From Acidaminococcus sp. (GTDB lineage: Bacteria; Bacillota; Negativicutes; Acidaminococcales; Acidaminococcaceae): a DNA stretch of 64,000 bases. Below the pieces are notes generated by a model that saw nothing but the letters and a program-made list of their open reading frames with translations, was not told where the DNA came from and made no database searches. The DNA is taken from assembly GCA_022482815.1 (NCBI GenBank), contig JAKVOM010000001.1, forward strand, positions 1,566,946 to 1,630,945, in the 5' to 3' direction. Shown piece by piece: positions 33,541 to 42,917 of the stretch. The number at the start of each line of letters is the position of its first letter. Within the stretch, counting starts at the first letter, position 1. Made by a program: the position numbers and the translations under genes.

Positions 33541-33735
33541 GGGATTATTTTACTGATGTTTACCTGCGTCAGGAGCATGTCGGGAGCGTCTGCACGCGGG
33601 TTTCAGCCGTTATCCCGGGGCGTTTAAACAATTTTATAAACTTTTTTCATAAAAAAGAAGGAAATCGCAAACTTATGGAGAATTGAATAGATAACAACAA
33701 ACAGGAATCGTCCTGTTGGTGAGGAGGTCGTTATT
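33541..33735 (+). other. Leader region of hpf with possible RNA structure
   Basis: GGGAT (33541) and ATCCC (33611-33615) can close a domain that contains CCTGCGT paired with ACGCGGG. Farther on, ACAGGA/TCCTGT (33701-33716) makes a perfect 6-base-pair hairpin that ends just before the hpf ribosome binding site. A GTTTAAAC-AATTTT-ATAAAC string (33622-33641) may be promoter or operator. No gene is present. Confidence 0.4.
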
Positions 33736-34278
33736 ATGGCAGTAAAAGTTCGCGGAAAAAATATTGAAGTTACCCCCGCATTAAAAGACTATGTAGAAAA
33801 GAGAATTGTTGCCATCACAAAGCAGTTCAAGACCGTTGGTGAAATTACGGCTGTGATGCGCGTAGAACACAATAAACACATTGTCGAAATCACCGTTCCG
33901 GCAAAGGGCATCGTCCTGCGTGCTCAGGAAGCAACGGATAATATGTACGCTTCCATCGATAACTGCGTAGAAAAGATTGAAAGGCAGGTTCATAAATATA
34001 AAACTCGTTTGATGAAGAGAAAATACAACAACTTCCAGGAAAATGTCCCGGAACCGCCTGAAGTGGCTGATGAAGCCGTGGCAGATGCCGGCGATTTCAA
34101 GGTTGTCAGAAACAAGACGTATGTCATGAGACCGATGAACGTCCAGGAAGCCATTATGCAGATGAACATGCTGAACCACGATTTCTTCATCTTCTTCAAC
34201 GATGAAACCGAAAAAATGGCTGTGGTTTACCGTCGTAATGACGGGGATTATGGCCTCATCAATCCGGAACTTGCATAA
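33736..34278 (+). CDS. hpf: Ribosome hibernation-promoting factor, long form
   Basis: The 180-residue protein has the N-terminal HPF/YfiA domain (MAVKVRGKNIEVTPALKDYVEKR...) and the C-terminal dimerisation domain (KTYVMRPMNVQEAIMQMNMLNHDFFIFFN) of the long form. It lets 70S ribosomes pair into inactive 100S dimers in stationary phase or starvation. GAGGAGG is a strong ribosome binding site, and a small hairpin lies directly before it. It is placed just before secA, a common neighbour in Firmicutes, but a terminator and a new promoter separate the two. Confidence 0.94.
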   Translation: MAVKVRGKNIEVTPALKDYVEKRIVAITKQFKTVGEITAVMRVEHNKHIVEITVPAKGIVLRAQEATDNMYASIDNCVEKIERQVHKYKTRLMKRKYNNFQENVPEPPEVADEAVADAGDFKVVRNKTYVMRPMNVQEAIMQMNMLNHDFFIFFNDETEKMAVVYRRNDGDYGLINPELA

Positions 34279-34297
34279 GTTCATCAAATTGTCACCG

Positions 34298-34328
34298 AGA
34301 GTCAGGGCTTTTGGCCCTGGCTCTTTTT
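34298..34328 (+). terminator. Terminator of hpf
   Basis: AGAGTCAGGGC pairs with GGCCCTGGCTCT and five T follow. The T-run merges with the -35 box of the secA promoter. Confidence 0.85.
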
Positions 34329-34355
34329 GACTTTCATATACCTATTTGTTAAAAT
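34327..34355 (+). promoter_or_regulatory. Promoter of secA
   Basis: TTGACT (34327-34332), a 17-base spacer and TAAAAT (34350-34355) form a good promoter. The -35 box begins within the last bases of the hpf terminator. Confidence 0.75.
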
Positions 34356-34405
34356 AAATGGATAAGTTTATAGGGACTTTTATGCGCTTTTATAAGGAGT
34401 GATTT

Positions 34406-36937
34406 TTGTTGCTGGAAAAGCTGATGAAAATGGTTTTCGGGGATCCGAACGCCAAGGAGCTGAAGATCTGCCGGGAATATGTTGATAAAATAAATGCCCT
34501 GGAGCCTGATATGCAGGCCCTGAGCGATGTCCGTCTGCGGGGAAAGACGGATGAATTCAGACTGCGTCTGTCTAAGGGGGAAACCCTGGATGACCTGCTG
34601 CCGGAAGCTTTTGCAGTTGTCCGGGAAGCAGCCAAGAGAGTTCTCGGACTCCGTCATTTTGATGTACAGCTCATCGGCGGCTGCATTCTGCACCGCGGAA
34701 ATATCGCCGAAATGGCTACCGGCGAAGGCAAAACCCTCGTGGCAACGCTGCCGGCTTATTTGAACGCTTTGGAAGGTAAGGGCGTTCACGTCGTTACGGT
34801 CAACGATTATCTGGCTAAACGTGACAGTGAGGAAATGGGCCGTGTGTACCGCTTCCTAGGCCTGAGCGTCGGCCTGATTACCCATGAAATGGATTTTCCG
34901 GCTCGTAAGGCTGCTTACGCTGCGGATATCACCTATGGTACGAACAACGAATTCGGTTTTGACTACCTGCGTGATAACATGGTAGTTTCCATGGATCAGA
35001 TGGTACAGCGTCCGCTGCACTACGCCATCGTCGACGAAGTGGACTCCATCCTCATCGATGAAGCTCGTACGCCGCTTATTATTTCCGGCCCGGGCGAAAA
35101 ATCCACGAATCTGTATAATGTATTGGCCGATGTCGTTTCCCACTTCAAGGAAGGGGAAGATTACACGGTTGATGAAAAGCAGAAAACGGTTGCCCCGACA
35201 GAAAAAGGTATTGCCAAGGCAGAAAAACTGCTGGGCGTCAAGAATATGTACGATGGGGATGCCGGCATCGACTACTCCCATCAGCTCATGGCAGCCCTGA
35301 AGGCCAAGGCCCTCATGATCCGTGACCGTGATTACGTCGTCAAGGACGGCGAAGTCATCATCGTCGATGAATTTACCGGCCGTCTGATGTTCGGCCGCCG
35401 TTATTCCGAAGGCCTGCATCAGGCTATCGAAGCGAAGGAACACGTGAAGGTAGAGCGCGAAAGCCAGACGCTCGCTACGATTACCTTCCAAAATTACTTC
35501 CGTATGTATGATAAGCTCGCCGGTATGACCGGTACGGCAAAGACGGAAGAACAGGAATTCCAGAAGATTTACAACCTCAGTGTCTACGTGGTACCGACGA
35601 ACAAGCCGAATATCCGTAAAGACCTTCCGGATGTCATCTATAAGACGAAGCGCGCCAAGTACCGCGCGGTCGTAAAAGAAATCGAAAAACTGCATGCCCA
35701 GGGCCGTCCTGTCCTCGTCGGCACGACGTCCATTTCCCAGTCCGAAGAACTTTCGGATATGCTGAAGAAAAAGGGCATTGCTCATAACGTACTGAACGCA
35801 AAGCACCATGAACAGGAAGCTGCCATCGTTGCAGACGCCGGTCAGATGGGCGCCGTAACGATTGCTACCAACATGGCCGGCCGTGGTACGGATATTGTAC
35901 TGGGCGAAGGCGTAGCCGCACTCGGCGGTCTCCATATCATCGGTACTGAACGGCATGAATCCCGCCGTATTGATAACCAGCTGCGCGGCCGCTGCGCTCG
36001 TCAGGGCGACCCCGGCTCCACTCAGTTCTACCTGTCCCTGGAAGATGATCTGATGCGTCTGTTCGGATCCGACAACATCTCCGGCATGATGGATAAGTTG
36101 GGCATGGATGAGGACGAACCGATCGAGCATAAGCTCGTAACACGCTCCATTGAATCAGCTCAGAAGAAAGTGGAAGCGCGCAACTTTGATATTCGTAAAC
36201 AGGTACTGGAATATGACGATGTCATGAACCAGCAGAGAGAAGTTATTTACGATCAGAGACGCAAGATTCTGGAACGGGCTGACCTCAAGAGCACGGTGCT
36301 CGATATGGCAAGCCACATCGTCGACCGTTCTCTCGATATGTATGCACCTAAGGAAGCGTACAGCGAAGACTGGGATATCAAGTCCCTGATCAAATACGCA
36401 GAGGAATTCTATGCGCCGCAGGGCCTGCTTAAGGAAGATAAGCTGGCTGAAATGAGCCGTGACGAACTGGAAAAATACATGCATAAAGTGGCAGAAGATG
36501 CCTATAATGCACGTGAAGAAAAGAACGGTTCCGAAATCATGCGGGAATTAGAAAACCTCGTTATGCTGAAGGTCGTGGACAGCCACTGGATGGAACACCT
36601 CGACGCTATGGATGCCCTGCGTGAAGGTATCGGCCTCCGTGCGTACGGCCAGAGAGATCCGCTGGTAGAATACAAGTTTGAAGCCTACGACATGTTCGAA
36701 GCGATGAAAGAAGCCATCGTGGATGACGTCGTCAAATACATGTACCGCGTCAATGTAGTGACGCAGCCGGTTGTGGAAGACCATCTTTCCAATGCCTCCG
36801 TCAATAACCCGAACGTCGATGGTTCGGATGAACGCGTACGCGAACCGGTCAAGTCAAAACCGACTGTAGGGCGCAATGATCCGTGCCCGTGCGGAAGCGG
36901 TAAAAAGTATAAGAACTGCTGTGGTAAAAACAGCTGA
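34406..36937 (+). CDS. secA: Protein translocase ATPase SecA
   Basis: The 843-residue motor has the full SecA layout: Walker A in [15 protein letters not shown] (about 102-110), [16 protein letters not shown], the preprotein cross-linking domain, the second helicase lobe (NMAGRGTDI) and a C-terminal zinc motif [13 protein letters not shown] that contacts SecB or ribosomes. It drives export through SecYEG. It starts with TTG at 34406 or the adjacent TTG at 34409, 6-9 bases after AAGGAG. I see no secretion-monitor peptide upstream. Confidence 0.97.
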   Translation: MLLEKLMKMVFGDPNAKELKICREYVDKINALEPDMQALSDVRLRGKTDEFRLRLSKGETLDDLLPEAFAVVREAAKRVLGLRHFDVQLIGGCILHRGNIAEMATGEGKTLVATLPAYLNALEGKGVHVVTVNDYLAKRDSEEMGRVYRFLGLSVGLITHEMDFPARKAAYAADITYGTNNEFGFDYLRDNMVVSMDQMVQRPLHYAIVDEVDSILIDEARTPLIISGPGEKSTNLYNVLADVVSHFKEGEDYTVDEKQKTVAPTEKGIAKAEKLLGVKNMYDGDAGIDYSHQLMAALKAKALMIRDRDYVVKDGEVIIVDEFTGRLMFGRRYSEGLHQAIEAKEHVKVERESQTLATITFQNYFRMYDKLAGMTGTAKTEEQEFQKIYNLSVYVVPTNKPNIRKDLPDVIYKTKRAKYRAVVKEIEKLHAQGRPVLVGTTSISQSEELSDMLKKKGIAHNVLNAKHHEQEAAIVADAGQMGAVTIATNMAGRGTDIVLGEGVAALGGLHIIGTERHESRRIDNQLRGRCARQGDPGSTQFYLSLEDDLMRLFGSDNISGMMDKLGMDEDEPIEHKLVTRSIESAQKKVEARNFDIRKQVLEYDDVMNQQREVIYDQRRKILERADLKSTVLDMASHIVDRSLDMYAPKEAYSEDWDIKSLIKYAEEFYAPQGLLKEDKLAEMSRDELEKYMHKVAEDAYNAREEKNGSEIMRELENLVMLKVVDSHWMEHLDAMDALREGIGLRAYGQRDPLVEYKFEAYDMFEAMKEAIVDDVVKYMYRVNVVTQPVVEDHLSNASVNNPNVDGSDERVREPVKSKPTVGRNDPCPCGSGKKYKNCCGKNS

Positions 36938-36946
36938 TAACCCTAT

Positions 36947-36974
36947 GAAGCTGGAACCTTTTCCAGCTTCTTTT
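36947..36974 (+). terminator. Terminator-like hairpin after secA
   Basis: GAAGCTGGAA pairs perfectly with TTCCAGCTTC, but only four T follow. Partial read-through into prfB is likely. Confidence 0.7.
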
Positions 36975-37022
36975 AGGCTGCGATGATTTTGAGAGGATTT
37001 TGTAAAAAGGAGTTTGAGTACG

Positions 37023-38126
37023 GTGTTACTTGAAGAATTACGCCCGCAAATCAATGAATTGAAATCTCATTTGGGAGAATTAAAAGAAGGACTGGGCATT
37101 GCCAGGAAGGAAGAACGCATCCAGAATCTGGACTATCAGATGGCAGCCCCCGGTTTCTGGGATGACCCCGATAAAGCTCAGAAAGTAGCTCAGGAGACGA
37201 ATAACCTGAAGGCAGAAGTAGATACTTTCCACAAACTGAGCCAGAAATTGGACGATATGGAAACGCTGTGGGAAATGGCCATGGAAGATGGTGATGACAG
37301 CGTCCATGAAGAAATTGAAAAAGAATTGGAAGAATGCCGCCAGAAGCTGGCCGATCTGGAACTGGGCATGCTGCTGTGTGACGAATATGATGCCAATAAT
37401 GCCATCATGAACCTGCATGCCGGTGCCGGCGGCACCGAGGCCCAGGACTGGACGAGTATGCTTATGCGCATGTTCACGCGGTATGCGGAACGTAAAGGTT
37501 TTCAAGTGGAAATGCTTGATGTGCTTCCCGGTGAAGAAGCAGGCATCAAGAGCGCAACCCTTTCCATTACGGGCCACAATGCTTATGGCTATCTGAAGAG
37601 TGAGAAGGGAGTACATCGTCTGGTGCGGATTTCTCCTTTTGACGCCAATGCCAGAAGACATACTTCTTTTTCCGCAGTGGATGTTATGCCTGAAATTGAT
37701 AACACCGTACACGTTGACATCAATATGGACGATGTCCGCGTCGACTATTACCGCGCCAGCGGTGCCGGCGGGCAGCACGTCAACAAGACAAGTTCGGCTG
37801 TCCGTATGACCCATATTCCGACGGGCATTGTGGTGCAGTGCCAGAATGAACGTTCCCAGCTGCAAAATAAGGAAAAATGCCTGCAGCTGCTCCGTGCAAA
37901 ATTGTATCAGTATGAAAAGGCAATTCAGGACAAGAAAATCAGTGATATTGCCGGCGATTACCAGTCGATTGAATGGGGCAGCCAGATTCGCTCCTACGTG
38001 TTCCAGCCGTACACTATGGTCAAGGATCACCGGACGGGAGCAGAAACGGGCAATGTACAGGCCGTGATGGACGGTGATCTGGACTTGTTCGTTGAAAGCT
38101 ACCTCAGGAGTTTAAAACACAACTGA
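37023..38126 (+). CDS. prfB: Peptide chain release factor 2
   Basis: The 367-residue protein shows the RF2 codon-recognition tripeptide SPF (RISPFDANARR) and the catalytic GGQ in SGAGGQHVNKT. It ends translation at UGA and UAA. I start at GTG 37023, 10 bases after AAAGGAG; a TTG at 37014 is only 1 base from it. Many bacteria regulate prfB by a programmed +1 frameshift at an in-frame TGA near codon 25. Here the frame runs straight through that region, so this control is absent. It probably opens an operon running to the histidine kinase. Confidence 0.94.
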   Translation: MLLEELRPQINELKSHLGELKEGLGIARKEERIQNLDYQMAAPGFWDDPDKAQKVAQETNNLKAEVDTFHKLSQKLDDMETLWEMAMEDGDDSVHEEIEKELEECRQKLADLELGMLLCDEYDANNAIMNLHAGAGGTEAQDWTSMLMRMFTRYAERKGFQVEMLDVLPGEEAGIKSATLSITGHNAYGYLKSEKGVHRLVRISPFDANARRHTSFSAVDVMPEIDNTVHVDINMDDVRVDYYRASGAGGQHVNKTSSAVRMTHIPTGIVVQCQNERSQLQNKEKCLQLLRAKLYQYEKAIQDKKISDIAGDYQSIEWGSQIRSYVFQPYTMVKDHRTGAETGNVQAVMDGDLDLFVESYLRSLKHN

Positions 38127-38145
38127 GTTAAAGAAGGGCACTTAG

Positions 38146-40245
38146 ATGAAAACTTATAAGAAAATATTCTGCCTTTGCGTCGCCTTGGGGCTGATCTGCT
38201 CTCTGATTCTGAACTACCAGAGAATGCAGGTTGAGGACGCCAATAAGCAGATTGAAACGGTCATGGAATCAGAAGCCATGTACCGGATTGCTCAGGAAGA
38301 CGGCGTCCCTGTGCAGGATGTCTACAAAGCTTTTCGTGATATCGGTGTGACGACCATGTCCGTTTCTGATGAGTCCCTGCTGCAGATGTCTGCCCGCGGC
38401 CGTATCGTGATGTATACGGGTGAGCAGCTGCTGCACCAATATCGGGCTTCCGGTCTGACGGCAGCCTGGCAGGCAGTAGTGAACAGCCCCGATTTCACCG
38501 TCAATGCCCTGTACTTGACAGATGGCCGCAGCCCCCGTGCTTTGGATGAAACGGTAGAAGCCCTGAAGATGCGTTTTGGCAGCAAGCGGCTGCGTCAGAT
38601 AAGCACCCAGCCGCGGATTTACTGCATAGACGCTGTTACCGAAACGAATAACAACCCATTTTCCACGGATATGCTTGCTATGCAGCAGCTTCCTCTGACC
38701 ATCCTGACGGAGCGTATTGAGGAAGTCAAAAACGCCGGTTTCTATGTATGCGTACGTCCGGTGGACTATGTGGAACGCCCTTACGAAGGGTCACCTTCTG
38801 CTGAAGAGGCCATTCGTGCGTTCTTTACTCATCTCGACAAGAGCGGAGCTGAGATTTCTCTGCTCATTCCGTCCGGCAAGACCATGCTCGGGTATCCCGA
38901 TGTGGAACCGGTTGTAGCGGAAGAAATGCGTAAGCGCAACATCACGCTCGGCATGGTGGAAAATGATATTCAGCTGCAGTTTGTTAAAATGAAAGGCCTG
39001 ACCGACATGGCGCCGCTTATGGACTACCAGGTAGCCCGTACGTACGTCATTACCGTGGATGAGCAGCGCAAGATGTCTATCTACGATGCTTTCCGCCGCT
39101 GGCCGCTTTCCGATTCGGAACGCAATATCCGGGTACATCTCATCCGGACGTTCCTTACTCCGCGGGAAGGGAAGACTCTGCTGCAGACAAACCTGGACTA
39201 TGTCAAGAGAATCAACGATTTCGTGGCATCCAAAGGCTACACGAGCGGCCGTGCGGATATTTATAAAGTCTACTGGCCGTCCCGGCTCTACTATGTGCCG
39301 ATGGCTTTCTCCCTGGCTGCTGCCTGGTGCCTCTATATTCTGCAGCTCGGCGTGTTGAAGGAAAAGTACTATGGCCGTGCCGTGGCCGTTCTGGGAATTT
39401 TGATTGCTGCTTCCCTCTGCCTGTTGAAGGGTCATTCGCTTGTCTTCCGTCAGGCAGCGGCACTTGGGGCTGCTGTTATCTTCCCGGTGCTCGCCATGCA
39501 GCAGATGATCCGGGTCTGGGAAAACGGAAAACAAGGCGGCTCGCTGCCCGGGCTTTTAGGCCGTACGGTAGTGTACTTGTTCCTTGCTATGCTGTTTTCG
39601 CTGATTGGCGCTTCCTACCTCGGAGCCGTCCTGAGCGATATTCGTTTCCTGCTTGAACTCGATATCTACCGCGGCGTCAAGCTGACCTTCATGCTCCCGG
39701 CACTGCTTGTGCTGCTGCACTATGTAGTGCACCACGGACTCTGGCATCCGGGTGAAGGCCCGATGGTGGTCGTGCGGCGTATCCGGAAATTCATGAATCA
39801 TCCTCTGACTTTCAATGTGCTCGCCATCCTCGCTGTGGCTGCCGTTGTGCTTTGGATCTTTATCGGGCGCAGCGGTCATACGGCGGGCGTGCCGGTGCCG
39901 GCCATTGAAACAAAGATGCGCTATTTCCTTGAAGAAGCCATGTATGCAAGACCGCGTGAGAAAGAATTCCTTATCGGTCATCCGGCTTTCTTCCTGGCTG
40001 CGTGGGCCTATTGGCGCAAGCTGCCAAACTGGTTCTGCGGACTTTTCGTGGTGGCTGCCACGATTGGTCAGGGCTCGCTGGTGCAGACCTTTGCCCACAT
40101 GAGAACTCCGATTTTTATGTCCTATGTCCGTGCCCTTGACGGGTATGCACTGGGTATTGTGGGCGGCATTATTGCTGTCCTTATCTTCGAAGCCATTTAT
40201 CGTTTTACCTTAAAGCATATTCCCGGGAGGCGTGACATTGAATAA
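38146..40245 (+). CDS. DUF5693 membrane protein
   Basis: The 699-residue protein has one N-terminal membrane segment (about 5-23), a large extracytoplasmic domain (about 25-385) and a C-terminal half with roughly seven to nine further segments. It matches the DUF5693 family, typically placed directly before csaB. That linkage suggests a part in pyruvylated cell-wall glycan or S-layer anchoring, perhaps as transporter or sensor. No catalytic motif is recognised. The end overlaps csaB by 8 bases. Confidence 0.8.
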   Translation: MKTYKKIFCLCVALGLICSLILNYQRMQVEDANKQIETVMESEAMYRIAQEDGVPVQDVYKAFRDIGVTTMSVSDESLLQMSARGRIVMYTGEQLLHQYRASGLTAAWQAVVNSPDFTVNALYLTDGRSPRALDETVEALKMRFGSKRLRQISTQPRIYCIDAVTETNNNPFSTDMLAMQQLPLTILTERIEEVKNAGFYVCVRPVDYVERPYEGSPSAEEAIRAFFTHLDKSGAEISLLIPSGKTMLGYPDVEPVVAEEMRKRNITLGMVENDIQLQFVKMKGLTDMAPLMDYQVARTYVITVDEQRKMSIYDAFRRWPLSDSERNIRVHLIRTFLTPREGKTLLQTNLDYVKRINDFVASKGYTSGRADIYKVYWPSRLYYVPMAFSLAAAWCLYILQLGVLKEKYYGRAVAVLGILIAASLCLLKGHSLVFRQAAALGAAVIFPVLAMQQMIRVWENGKQGGSLPGLLGRTVVYLFLAMLFSLIGASYLGAVLSDIRFLLELDIYRGVKLTFMLPALLVLLHYVVHHGLWHPGEGPMVVVRRIRKFMNHPLTFNVLAILAVAAVVLWIFIGRSGHTAGVPVPAIETKMRYFLEEAMYARPREKEFLIGHPAFFLAAWAYWRKLPNWFCGLFVVAATIGQGSLVQTFAHMRTPIFMSYVRALDGYALGIVGGIIAVLIFEAIYRFTLKHIPGRRDIE

Positions 40246-41326
40246 GATCCTGATTTCCGGGTACTATGGATTTTCCAATGCCGGTGACGAGGCGATGCTG
40301 ACGGCGATTCTGACTTCTCTTCGCAAGGCGGATCCGGATGTAGAGCTGACCGTGATTTCCGGCCACCCTCATGTGACCGAAAGAATCCATCAGGTTCGTG
40401 CCATCCATCGTTTCGATTTCATCAAGATCCTGCGGGAAATGAAAAAGACCGACATGCTGCTTTCGGGCGGCGGCAGTCTGCTGCAGAACGTGACAAGTTA
40501 CGTCAGCCTTTTCTACTATCTGAGTATTATCGGTCTGGCTGCCCTGATGCATCGGAAAATCATGCTGTTTGCTCAGGGCATCGGGCCCATCCGGGGTGCT
40601 TTTTCCCGGTTTTTGACCCATCAGATATGCCGTCATGCCGATCTCATTACGGTGCGTGACGATGGTTCTCTGGAGGATCTCTGTGCGATGGGATTTGCCA
40701 GAGAGGAAGTCCACGTGACTTCAGATGCTGTATTTTCCCTTCCTCCCGGAAGGAAGGAAGCGGGACAGCTTGAACTTGAAGCCATCGGCATGAATCGCAG
40801 CCGTCCGGTCATCGGATTTGCGCTGCGTCACTGGAAGGGTGAAGACCGGTTTATCAAAGAGTTTGCCGCCGCGGCCGACGCGCTGAAAAAGGCTTTCGGT
40901 TGTCAGATTCTTTTCATTCCGCTGCAGTTTCCGGCTGATCAGGAACTATCGAAAGCCGTTAAGCATGAAATGCAGAACGCGGATGATGTCTACATCCTTG
41001 ACCGCAAACTTTCTACGCAGTCTTATCAGGATCTCATCAGCAGCCTTAGTATGCTGATCGGGATGCGTCTTCATGCGCTCGTTTTTGCAGCATTGAATGA
41101 CGTGCCTTTTATGGCTGTTTCTTATGACCCCAAAGTGGATCGCTTTGTCAGCGGTATGAAGGGTCATGTTGTCAATACGATTGACCGCGTCACGGCCGGC
41201 GAAATTGTTTCACTGGCGCAGACGCTCAGCCACAGCGACGGCAGGCAGGAAAAGGAACAGATTGCTGCCCTGCGGCAGGAGGCGCGGGCCAATATTGACC
41301 GTGCTATCGCGTTATTACACAAGTAA
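40238..41326 (+). CDS. csaB: Polysaccharide pyruvyl transferase CsaB
   Basis: The 362-residue protein begins NKILISGYYGFSNAGDEAML and carries SGGGSLLQNVTS, FAQGIGPI and IGMRLHALVFAA, all CsaB hallmarks. CsaB adds ketal-linked pyruvate to a cell-wall glycan, which lets SLH-domain surface proteins bind. I start at TTG 40238, 7 bases after GGGAGG; a GTG at 40232 is too close to that site. It lies between DUF5693 and ftsE in a run of overlapping or closely spaced envelope genes. Confidence 0.92.
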   Translation: MNKILISGYYGFSNAGDEAMLTAILTSLRKADPDVELTVISGHPHVTERIHQVRAIHRFDFIKILREMKKTDMLLSGGGSLLQNVTSYVSLFYYLSIIGLAALMHRKIMLFAQGIGPIRGAFSRFLTHQICRHADLITVRDDGSLEDLCAMGFAREEVHVTSDAVFSLPPGRKEAGQLELEAIGMNRSRPVIGFALRHWKGEDRFIKEFAAAADALKKAFGCQILFIPLQFPADQELSKAVKHEMQNADDVYILDRKLSTQSYQDLISSLSMLIGMRLHALVFAALNDVPFMAVSYDPKVDRFVSGMKGHVVNTIDRVTAGEIVSLAQTLSHSDGRQEKEQIAALRQEARANIDRAIALLHK

Positions 41327-41341
41327 GTGGAGGTGTTTCCT

Positions 41342-42028
41342 TTGCTGGTCATGAATCATGCCTGTAAATCTTATCCCGGCGGGGCTACGGCCCTCCAGGA
41401 TGTATGCGTGCATATCAAGCCGGGGGAATTTGTGTTCCTCGTAGGCCCGAGCGGTGCCGGCAAATCGACATTTATCAAGGCCATATCCCGGGAAATCGAA
41501 CTGACGAGCGGCCAGGTCCTGGTCGACGGAGTCGATGTCATGAAACTTCGTTCCAGCGAGATTCCTTATCTGCGGCGTCAGCTGGGCATTGTATTCCAGG
41601 ATTACCGGCTGCTCAATGACCGCACGGTATTTGAAAATGTGGCTTTTGCCATGCAGGTCATTGAAACACCTTCCCGTAAAATCAAGGAACGCGTTCATGA
41701 AGTACTGGATCTCGTCGGGCTGGACGACCGTGCGGATGACTATCCCGGGGAAATGAGCGGCGGCGAGCAGCAGCGCGTTGCCATTGCAAGAGCGATTGTC
41801 AATGATCCGCTGCTTGTGATTGCCGACGAACCAACGGGCAACCTGGACCCGGAGACCAGTATGGAAATCATGAATATCTTTACGGAAATCAATCGCCGCG
41901 GGACGACCATTATCATGGCCACCCATGACAAGACGATGGTTGACTACATGCAGAAACGTGTCATTGCCATAGAGGACGGCCGCGTTGTCCGGGACGAGAT
42001 CAAGGGAGTTTACGGGTATGAGATTTAG
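41342..42028 (+). CDS. ftsE: Cell division ATP-binding protein FtsE
   Basis: The 228-residue ATPase has Walker [10 protein letters not shown], the FtsE-typical [22 protein letters not shown], signature [13 protein letters not shown] and Walker [16 protein letters not shown]. With FtsX it controls peptidoglycan hydrolases at the septum. It starts with TTG 41342, 6 bases after GGAGGTG; ATG 41351 is a less well spaced alternative. The end overlaps ftsX by 11 bases. Confidence 0.95.
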   Translation: MLVMNHACKSYPGGATALQDVCVHIKPGEFVFLVGPSGAGKSTFIKAISREIELTSGQVLVDGVDVMKLRSSEIPYLRRQLGIVFQDYRLLNDRTVFENVAFAMQVIETPSRKIKERVHEVLDLVGLDDRADDYPGEMSGGEQQRVAIARAIVNDPLLVIADEPTGNLDPETSMEIMNIFTEINRRGTTIIMATHDKTMVDYMQKRVIAIEDGRVVRDEIKGVYGYEI

Positions 42029-42905
42029 TACAAAGTGGTATTACTTAAAAGAAACTTTTAAATCCATCAAACGCAATTCCCTGATGAGTATTGCTTCCAT
42101 CTCGACGGTCGCGCTTTCTATCCTCGTGCTGGGACTCTTCCTTGTCATGGTGCTGAACGTCAATAACATTGCCCGGTATCTGGAAAACCAGGTACAGGTA
42201 ACGGTATATATGGAAGATTCGGCGAATGCGGCACAGCGCAGGCAGGTGGAGCAAAAGCTGAAACTGACACAGGGTGTTATGGAAGTCAAGGCTGTAACCA
42301 AGGAGCAGGCACTCAAGAAATTCAAGGAGCGTCTGCGAGAACAGCAGAAACTGCTTGATGCCCTGGGTGAGGAAAACCCGTTCCCTTATTCCTTTGAGGT
42401 AAAGGTCGATAAGCCGGAAAGGATTCAGCAGATTGTACCTGAAATCGAAAATATGCCCGGTGTAGAAACGGCAAAATTCGGTCAGGAAGTGGTGAAACAC
42501 ATATTCCAGTTGACACGAATTTTGCGCCTGGGCGGCATTTTACTTATTGTGATGCTGGCCATTGCCACGCTCTTTATCATCTCCAATACCATTCGGATTA
42601 CCGTCTTTGCACGGCGCAGGGAAGTCAGTATCATGAAATTTGTCGGCGCAACGAACTGGTTTATCCGCTGGCCGTTCCTTCTGGAAGGGATGATTATGGG
42701 ATTTATCGGGGCACTCATTGCGTCGGCAGCCCTTTATGAGATTTATGAGACCGTACAGGCTAAGATTTATGCCACACTGGCATTTTTCCCGCTCCTGCCG
42801 CTCTGGCCTTTCATGGGGTATCTCTGTGCATGCCTGGTTCTCGTCGGTACGTTTATCGGCGCCGCAGGCAGTGCTATTTCGCTGCGGAAATTCCTGGATG
42901 TATAA
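42018..42905 (+). CDS. ftsX: Cell division protein FtsX
   Basis: The 295-residue protein has the four-segment FtsX layout: one N-terminal segment (about 22-45), an extracytoplasmic domain (about 50-165) and three C-terminal segments. FVGATNWFIRWPFLLEG is the conserved cytoplasmic loop that touches FtsE. I start at ATG 42018 behind GGGAG; a longer frame from 41985 lies wholly within ftsE. The next gene encodes an M23 protein with coiled coil, the known type of partner activated through the FtsX outer loop. Confidence 0.94.
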   Translation: MRFSTKWYYLKETFKSIKRNSLMSIASISTVALSILVLGLFLVMVLNVNNIARYLENQVQVTVYMEDSANAAQRRQVEQKLKLTQGVMEVKAVTKEQALKKFKERLREQQKLLDALGEENPFPYSFEVKVDKPERIQQIVPEIENMPGVETAKFGQEVVKHIFQLTRILRLGGILLIVMLAIATLFIISNTIRITVFARRREVSIMKFVGATNWFIRWPFLLEGMIMGFIGALIASAALYEIYETVQAKIYATLAFFPLLPLWPFMGYLCACLVLVGTFIGAAGSAISLRKFLDV

Positions 42906-42917
42906 GGAGGCGCTTGG

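Noticed and set aside
34856..36130. A 424-codon minus-strand frame
   Set aside because: Antisense shadow of secA; no ribosome binding site and no domain.
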